Positions 57,338-64,000 of a stretch of DNA of 64,000 nucleotides are shown one piece after another. A program made the translations under genes and the position numbers. The DNA is from Moringa oleifera (Eukaryota; Streptophyta; Magnoliopsida; Brassicales; Moringaceae): contig JAJFZO010000609.1 in assembly GCA_021397835.1 (NCBI GenBank), positions 3,660,001 to 3,724,000 on the forward strand, given 5' to 3'. Under the pieces are notes generated by a model, which searched no databases, had not been told where the DNA came from, and saw only the letters and a program-made list of their open reading frames with translations. Every line of letters starts with the position of its first letter. Position 1 is the stretch's first letter.

Positions 57338-57780
57338 AGAGATGGAAAAGAATGCGTAATACTGAGACAGCTGTGGATGGCTAATAATAAGGGAATCTCA
57401 TACACATCACCCAAAATAATGACCAAAACCATTGCTTAATGGTTATCCTTCCTTAGCAAAATATATCCGAAGCAAAGCTGATGAGTTCATCCATGTATCA
57501 TTTTATGGCACTTATGTTGCCATTTTTTACCTTCCTGAAATGGTAATTTTAATTTATGTTCATAATGACAACATAATGTAATCAGCTTAAAATTACTCAT
57601 ACTTTTACTCAAAGGCATTGAATAGTTCAAGCCAGGATGTGACCAAAAAAGTAGGAAAGCCATGATCTGCAAGATGGAGAAAGAAGCTATATCATGAAAT
57701 ATCATCAATTAACAGGTTCCTTTTCATTATTGATGACATCGATAGTGAATTAGATTGATGATTGAGTTTGGTCATTATAG
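57338..57780. other. ZIP gene promoter region
   Basis: Upstream of the ZIP gene. No zinc-deficiency response element (RTGTCGACAY) was noticed in this stretch. The short open frame at 57,487-57,708 is spurious. Confidence 0.5.
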
Positions 57781-57945
57781 TGTAAAGAAGGCCTTCCATT
57801 TAATAAAGAGAGAAATGTAGTCAAGATGTTGTCATGCAAAGAGCCTTTTGAAGGAAGTCCTGCTTAGTTGTCATCACATGAGGCTTTTGCTCAACTAAGA
57901 TAAGCCTCAAGATGTCGATATAATGTCTTACAATTAAACAATGCA
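57781..57945 (+). repeat. Inverted repeat, left arm
   Basis: Pairs with 59,413-59,587 in reverse orientation. Shared phrases in order: CCTTCCA(T/C)TTAA, AAGATGTTGTCATG, CCTTTTGAAGG, CATATGAGGCTTT or CACATGAGGCTTT, and AAGATA(A/G)G. Similarity is roughly 70-80 percent by eye. Confidence 0.7.
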
Positions 57946-59412
57946 ACCTTTCTTTTGAGTGATTTTTGACAAGATTTTCCTTGCTTCCCCCATCCATCTT
58001 ATAATTAATGACATATTACCGACATAACACCAAACTTTCTAAAATATATAATCAAAAGTTGTCCATATACATAATTCCCTTTAATGTGCTTGATTAACCA
58101 GTGCCATACCTCTCGCTTTGTTGTCTCTTTCTGTTATTTATAATATGTTGCTTAACTTATACGATGTTACCCTCTTTTATAATCTTAATTAATATATCAT
58201 ATTCCTAAAACTAATGTTGACCCTGATGAGATTTTTATGCAAATTCGTGTTCTCTATGAATCAGAAATACTATTAGAATAGATTCATGAAAATGAAAATG
58301 TACCAAATTCAATTATGAATAAGGGCCTACTGACAATAATGGAGGAGGTACTTTTCCTACACAATGCAGCCACTTTGACTTCAGTAACGGTGGCTATCAT
58401 ACCTTGGAAAAATAATGTTGACTGTTGGTCAACCCTATTTGTATAATACATAATACACATGGCCAAACAAAAGATAAAATTTAGGTTGTTAATAGAAAAA
58501 CGGGTTCATTGGGAATAATATTAACATATAATATAAAGGTTACGAATTCTAGAATAAATGATTGATCAAACATGTTATTAATTTATCATTGGTGCTAATG
58601 GACTTCTCAAATACAAATGATGAAAAAATAATATTTTATTTTTTTAATAATTTTTAACATAAATTTGACATAAATATGATTGTATATAAATGGAGTATTT
58701 TTTTCATCTTTTTTTTTTTATCTCAGTATATCACGTATATAACCGGATTTTCGTATATAAACACAAAAAACACTTCAATTCACTGTTTTAACTATGATAA
58801 ATATTACAAACATATGTCCATCGTGTCATCAATATCTCAAATATGTTTAGTGTCTAAATTATCTCAATCGTGTCCACCCATTTCATTTTATTAAGTAATT
58901 AATATTAATAAATGAGAGGATTTTAAAAGTTGATATAAATGTTTTTTTAAATGAATTTTCTTTTGTATTAATTTTCAAAATTAGATTTTGACTTTATTTA
59001 CCTATTGATGACATTGATACCAAGGCAAGAAACTCAAATTCTATGAAACTAGAAAACTTGTTAACTATGTTAAAGAAAAAGCACCAAAAACCAATTTAAA
59101 AATTAAAAAAAAAAATTTAAATCTTGATACGTAAATGTCACACAATCAAATATTAATTTAAAATTTACCATATTTATTAAGACTATGCAACAAAGGAATG
59201 CGGGCTAAATTAAATGCATACTAAACGGAAATATTTGAGATTGTAATGTCATTCTAATTTTAAAGTAAAAAAATTAAAAATGATACAATGAGAGATAGAT
59301 TATTGACAATTTTGAAAATTTATGTGCTGTGTGATGTTATGTTTTTTTTAATTATATTTTGGTATGATGTGGGAGCAAATATTGTTAAGAAAGTAAAAGC
59401 AAAATGGGACAT
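57946..59412. other. AT-rich DNA between inverted repeat arms
   Basis: About 1.5 kb with no coding stretch that I recognise. It could be the body of a non-autonomous transposon bounded by the arms. Confidence 0.45.
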
Positions 59413-59587
59413 TATTTAATTATTAGTCATAATATCAACATTTTGAGACCTATCTTACTAAAAGCAAAGCCTCATATGGTGCCATCTAAGCCCAAGTCCC
59501 TTCAAAAGGTTGTTCATGACAACATCTTGGCTACATCCTCTCTTTCTCTTTAAGTGGAAGGTCTTGTGCTAATACAGTAGAATCTGC
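59413..59587 (-). repeat. Inverted repeat, right arm
   Basis: Partner of 57,781-57,945; see there. No obvious target-site duplication was found next to either arm. Confidence 0.7.
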
Positions 59588-61712
59588 TTTTTTTGTTGTT
59601 GACTACTTTCTTCGCACTATTACAATGACTTAATCTTTTTAACCATCCATATTAACAAAAAGAAGAAACTCATAGAATCTCTCATGTTATAGCTTCTCTC
59701 ACCATCATGCATTCATAGCCTCCCTAGTTTTTGGCCACATCTTGATTTAATTTATTAAATATTTATTAAAGAAATTAAAGTAAAATATACAATTTATTGA
59801 AATTAATTTTTATATATTTTAGTAATAAAAATATCAATATTTTATTTATTACTTTTTAAATATCGTAATTATATTTTATGTAACTTTTACTTTTAAAAAT
59901 TTTGAATTTCTAACTAAATTTCAAATTATAAGGTCGCGAGTTTTATCCTAACACATTTCTTTTTAAAAACTATCATATTAAAGTAATTATTAGCTTAAAC
60001 CATGGACTTAATTAGAGAACATTCACCATTGATGATATGCTTTTCTAATTTCTTAAAATTTTCAAGTAAGTTTTCAGTCTGGTCTCTTTACTTCCTGGGA
60101 GGAATCAGTAGGAGGTAGCATTTGACCATACCGTTAGCTAGCTGCCGATCTTTTTCTGAAGTTATCTTTTTCATTTTATTTTCTCGAAGAAAAGGTAATA
60201 TGAAAAAGGTGCTATAAATCTATGAACAATCAAATCCCAATTGTCAATGCCACCATATCTAGTGGTTGAAGTACGGAAGCAACATTGCACGGCTTAGAAA
60301 GCTTTGCCCAATTCTTCATGCTATTCATTCTTCCAAGCGTTGAATCAATTCTAAACTGCAAATAATAAAAATAATAAATATAAAAGAAGGAAAATTTCTT
60401 CAATTTTAATAAAAAATAAAATGCTCAAAGTGCAACATTCAATGATTCTCATGCACACGTGGGACAAATACCCGTAGTAAATTTATTGCGTTAAATATTA
60501 AAAAATAAAATTAAATCATATTCACTTTTTAATTTAAACGCTTATATTAATTAAATTAATGAAATATTTAATTATTTAATTTAGCTTTAATTAAATTTTG
60601 ATTGAAATAACTGTTTAGCATTAAAAGTATTTTTATTATTAAAATATTTTTAAAATGTAATTTAAATAAATTTTATGTTTTATTTTAAGTTCATGATTTA
60701 AATTTTTTGAACTTTAACTGTATAAAAGTAAACGAAAATATTTGTGAAAAATTTTGAATTAAAATTTATTATACAAAAATTTAAATTTAAATATTATTAA
60801 TTTTTAATTTTTTAATAAAATCTAAATTAAAATATTAAATACGAATTGATCCAATTGATGCTTCGAAATATAAAATATAAAATAAATAAAATATAAAGGT
60901 TATATATGTATATTTCTTACTTAATTTTATTTAAAATTTATTTTTAAATCACTCATTTTAAATTATTACCAAATTGATTTCAATGGTCATGAAATAGATC
61001 ATTGAATTGTAAACAACCAAGTTAAGTTTTATTCATTCAACTAAAATCATCATGGTCCCAAATAAATCATTCATACAAGACAGTCATATATATTTTCAAT
61101 CTTAATAAATATTTTTTTATTCAATTATACATGAATACTAATAAAAAAATTTTAAATTCAATTAGTAAGCAAGCCAAATTGAAAAAAAAAATAAAAAAAA
61201 TAAAAATGAAGAAAAATATGATGCATAATATAAAGCTATGACATACATACAAAGTTGGATTAAAATAAAACTTATTAAAATTCAACTTGAAAGATTTTGT
61301 CTAAGATGGTTGAATTTAAAATTAGTTTAATTTCACTAATAATTTTATATTTAATATTTAATTATTTTAAAATGGATTTGAATTTGTGTTTTACCCCCAC
61401 AAAACAATTAACATTTTTTAAAAATATTTAAGTACTTAAAGGAGATACTTGAAATCCCATTTAATTTTAACATAAAAATTACTTATAAATTATTATAAAT
61501 TAGTACTGGCTTTTCTCCGTCTGTTGGCCCTTTAAACTTTTGAAAAAAAAAAAAAACCTTTTTCGATTTGGTCATAAAAAGTCATTACCTCAAAATATAA
61601 AATGGTTTGGAGGGTATAACTGTAAAATCATACTCGATTTCAAATTGAAAGCCCAATGCAATGGGCGCTCTGCTTTTGCAACGGTTGTCTATTTTTCCTC
61701 TCTCAACTCACC
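59588..61712. other. AT-rich intergenic DNA
   Basis: About 2.1 kb, long A and T runs, no gene or repeat family recognised. The last 150 bp lead into the promoter of the gene at 61,772. Confidence 0.5.
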
Positions 61713-61739
61713 CATTTTCTCTCTCTCTCTCTCTCTCAA
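61713..61739. repeat. CT microsatellite in 5' UTR
   Basis: About ten CT units just upstream of the ATG at 61,772. Pyrimidine (CT) tracts are common in plant 5' UTRs and core promoters. Confidence 0.8.
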
Positions 61740-61771
61740 GATCGTTGCATGAAATTGAAACTTCCGGCAAG

Positions 61772-64000
61772 ATGGCATTAGTTAAGGTATTCTTCAGAAA
61801 CCCTACATCTTTCCCTAAACGTATAAGCATGCACACATGCCGCTGATATGATTCTTCATTTGGAGAGAGCCGTGCTTGTCATTTTATGGCGATGCTCTAA
61901 TTGTGTGATCAACCTAGAAACCTCGTTCTCTATTTTTTCTTTCTTTATTTTTTTCTTCTGATAATTGGAAAAATTCGGGTGGGTTTATAGTCACTGCACT
62001 GGAGATTTATCAGAAGACAAATTTTCTGATTTCTTTAAAGTAGTTTTTGGATTCTTCTCAGATGATAGGTGAGAAGACTTAGGTTTTTTCTGGCAGAAAG
62101 AATGTAGGCTTTGAAGAGAGCAGATGCAGTTCAGAGAATTTTGGATATAAATTTTCCTTTTTAGGATATAATTAGAAAAAGGAATTAGGGTTTCCTTCCT
62201 TTTTCTTGCTTTTTGATATTTGGAAACAGTAGCTTTCTCTTTATATAATTAAGAGAGAATTAATTTACGTATTAGAAATGAATTAATTTATGTCGTCCAA
62301 TTTATAATTTGATGTATTGTTCTTCTGAATCATGAAGTTTTCTTTTTAGTTCTGGAATTCTGCTGAAATTTATTTATCTTCCAAATTTGAGTTTAGGTGA
62401 CTTATTTTGGAAAAACCCTCAAAGCAAAGCCAGAGAGAAAATATATCCTTCTACTTGATAGTGCTAGTTTTCCTATGGTTCTTACTGAACACCCTCTCTA
62501 GATGATTGAACCTGGAAGAAATTGAGGAAAAAATTTGTCTCCATCCATTATGTGACAATAATGAAGGACACAAAATTGTATAGTTTTCTTTGTTGATTAA
62601 TGCCTGTTTTTGTTTGTCCACTGGGCATTCTATTGATCATGTAAATTTTACTTGCAAATTTTAGGGAAAGGTCAGGGGTTCTAATCAATTCACTGAAGAT
62701 GGCCAAACCAGGCAGAGTGGTAACTGTTTATTATTTATTCAATTATTTACTACAGAGTTTCAGTTTTCTTGTATTGCAAGTCATACCTGATTCTCTTTTC
62801 GCTTATTTTACTTCTAAACAGTGGGTGGCAGAAGTTTCAAGGTTTTTTCTGAAAATGCAAAGGTGAAAGTTGATACAAAGAGCATGTAAGTGTCATGTTG
62901 TTTTGTTTTCTCTGAAAAAGTTCTGTTGTTGGATAAATGTCGAAGTGTTTTCTTTTCTTTTTCCCCTGGTAAACCTGAAAAGAAGAGCCTTGTGCCAGTC
63001 AGGTTACTTATATTCAAGATTTTACTTGTGAAAACAATGAATTTGTCAGCGTTAAAGTACAGAAAGAAACAAAACGATGTGAAATTCTAAGTTTCCTATA
63101 TCAATATTGTAAAGCTCTTGAACCAAGTGAAATAAATTAACTCAGTACTGAATCAATTTGGTTGAAAGAACAAAGTCAAGATGTTTTTTAACACTGTGTT
63201 GAATACTAAGAGTCTTTGAACTTTCTTCGGATGGTATCGGGAAGGATTAAAACCAGAATACAATTAGCCCTATAGGACTGTTAACATGGCATAGATGGGT
63301 TTTATTTTAGAAACTGCAATGATGTATAACACGAGACTGACATTTATTACCTTCTACGTTCTATTAAGCTTTCTTGGAAACTACTAGTACAAGGCAATGG
63401 ACAGCTTTAATTTCATAATTTCTAAGTATTTTATTTGTATTACTTAGAAGGAAGTCTATACCTGTTGGCAAAGGTGCTAGAGTGGCTTTGACAAGCACGA
63501 GTGACTTGAAGGTAATTACCTCTTCAGTCTACTTTCTAATTCTTTGCAACTGAGTTTGTGACAGGTTTCTTTAATGTGCACTTATTCTGACTTTTATTTT
63601 CACTATAAAGGGGAGTTCTAAAGTTATGGAGAAGTGTAAAGTCAAGTGTGAGAGTTCTGGTAAGGTTCTACTGGACCAATTTGTAATACAAACCTGAAAC
63701 TCTATGATTTAAGAATGCCAATGTGTCCCCTTCAGAAAACACAAAGGTTCAAAGAAAAGCATTGTCTGATGTCAGCAATATTAAGAGAAACTCTTCAAGA
63801 AATACAGTGCTTGATGCTACCAAATTGACGTGAGTATATTTCCCATTATGATTAGGATTTTTTCTTTCCTCCTTCCTTGAAGTGTTGCAACTTCCGAAAT
63901 ATTTGCTGGGTTTAAGTTTCCATAAATTGTTTCCCGATGTAACTAAGGCACTAATGATTCGTTGTTCTTTAATTTATGAAGGAGTAGTATGTTCTGCAAC
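61772..64000 (+). CDS. 5' part of a multi-exon gene; basic protein with D-box-like motif
   Basis: Seven small exons are supported by GT-AG borders that keep frame: 61,772-61,786, 62,665-62,719, 62,822-62,885, 63,448-63,511, 63,611-63,659, 63,736-63,829, 63,982-64,000 (continuing beyond the window). They encode 120 residues, starting MALVKGKVRGSNQFTEDGQT, rich in Lys, Ser and Arg with no membrane segment or globular domain visible. Residues 89-97, RKALSDVSN, fit the destruction box RxxLxxxxN used by the anaphase-promoting complex, and the surroundings recall the N-termini of plant mitotic regulators (cyclins, PATRONUS/securin-like proteins). That link is an inference; I do not recognise the family. 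The start is the first ATG after the CT-rich leader and lies next to a strong donor. Confidence 0.7.

Overview
The window is nuclear DNA of a flowering plant, most likely a eudicot and probably woody (inferred from the gene content; the species cannot be fixed by eye). Its left half looks like chloroplast DNA but is not a plastid genome. Nearly every plastid gene in it is broken by stops and frameshifts, gene orders from distant parts of a plastome are joined together, and the right end runs straight into a nuclear LTR retrotransposon. It is therefore a large, old, rearranged nuclear plastid insertion (NUPT).

Layout. (1) 1-30,583 is the NUPT mosaic. 1-8,525 is small-single-copy DNA (ndhF, rpl32, trnL-UAG, ccsA, ndhD, psaC, ndhE, ndhG, 3' ndhI). 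8,525-17,750 is 5' ndhH, rps15, ycf1, trnN, trnR, rrn5, rrn4.5 and 3' rrn23. 17,750-19,480 is large-single-copy rpl20, rps12 exon 1 and clpP exon 3. 19,480-20,140 is the psaI region. 20,143-20,703 is a second trnR-rrn5 piece. 20,704 to about 21,550 is unassigned. About 21,550-24,481 is trnV-UAC, ndhC, ndhK and the first bases of ndhJ. 24,481-24,825 is an extra ndhI tail. 24,825-30,583 is ndhA intron and exon 2, ndhI, ndhG, ndhE, psaC, ndhD and the ccsA tail, in inverted orientation relative to the first block.

(2) 30,584-44,813 is a graveyard of transposable elements: two related, decayed Ty3/gypsy elements arranged head to tail (the first with its 5' LTR cut by the NUPT), with remnants of a CACTA-type DNA transposon and a Copia element lying inside the first. 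(3) 45,437-47,965 is an intact single-exon P-class PPR gene with a C-terminal SMR-like region, resembling Arabidopsis EMB2217/At1g79490. (4) 47,966-55,789 is intergenic, with short tandem repeats and a foldback pair of Copia gag fragments. (5) 55,790-57,238, minus strand, is a three-exon ZIP family metal transporter of 362 residues. (6) 57,239-61,771 is AT-rich intergenic DNA with a diverged inverted repeat. (7) 61,772-64,000, plus strand, is the 5' part of a gene with many small exons. It encodes a basic protein with a destruction-box-like motif and runs off the window.

The three nuclear genes are unrelated neighbours and there is no operon logic. The plastid-derived genes are dead copies whose functional versions should reside in the organelle. 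The most informative content is structural: the mosaic junctions with microhomology and filler DNA, the inverted duplication of the ndh block, and the Copia foldback.
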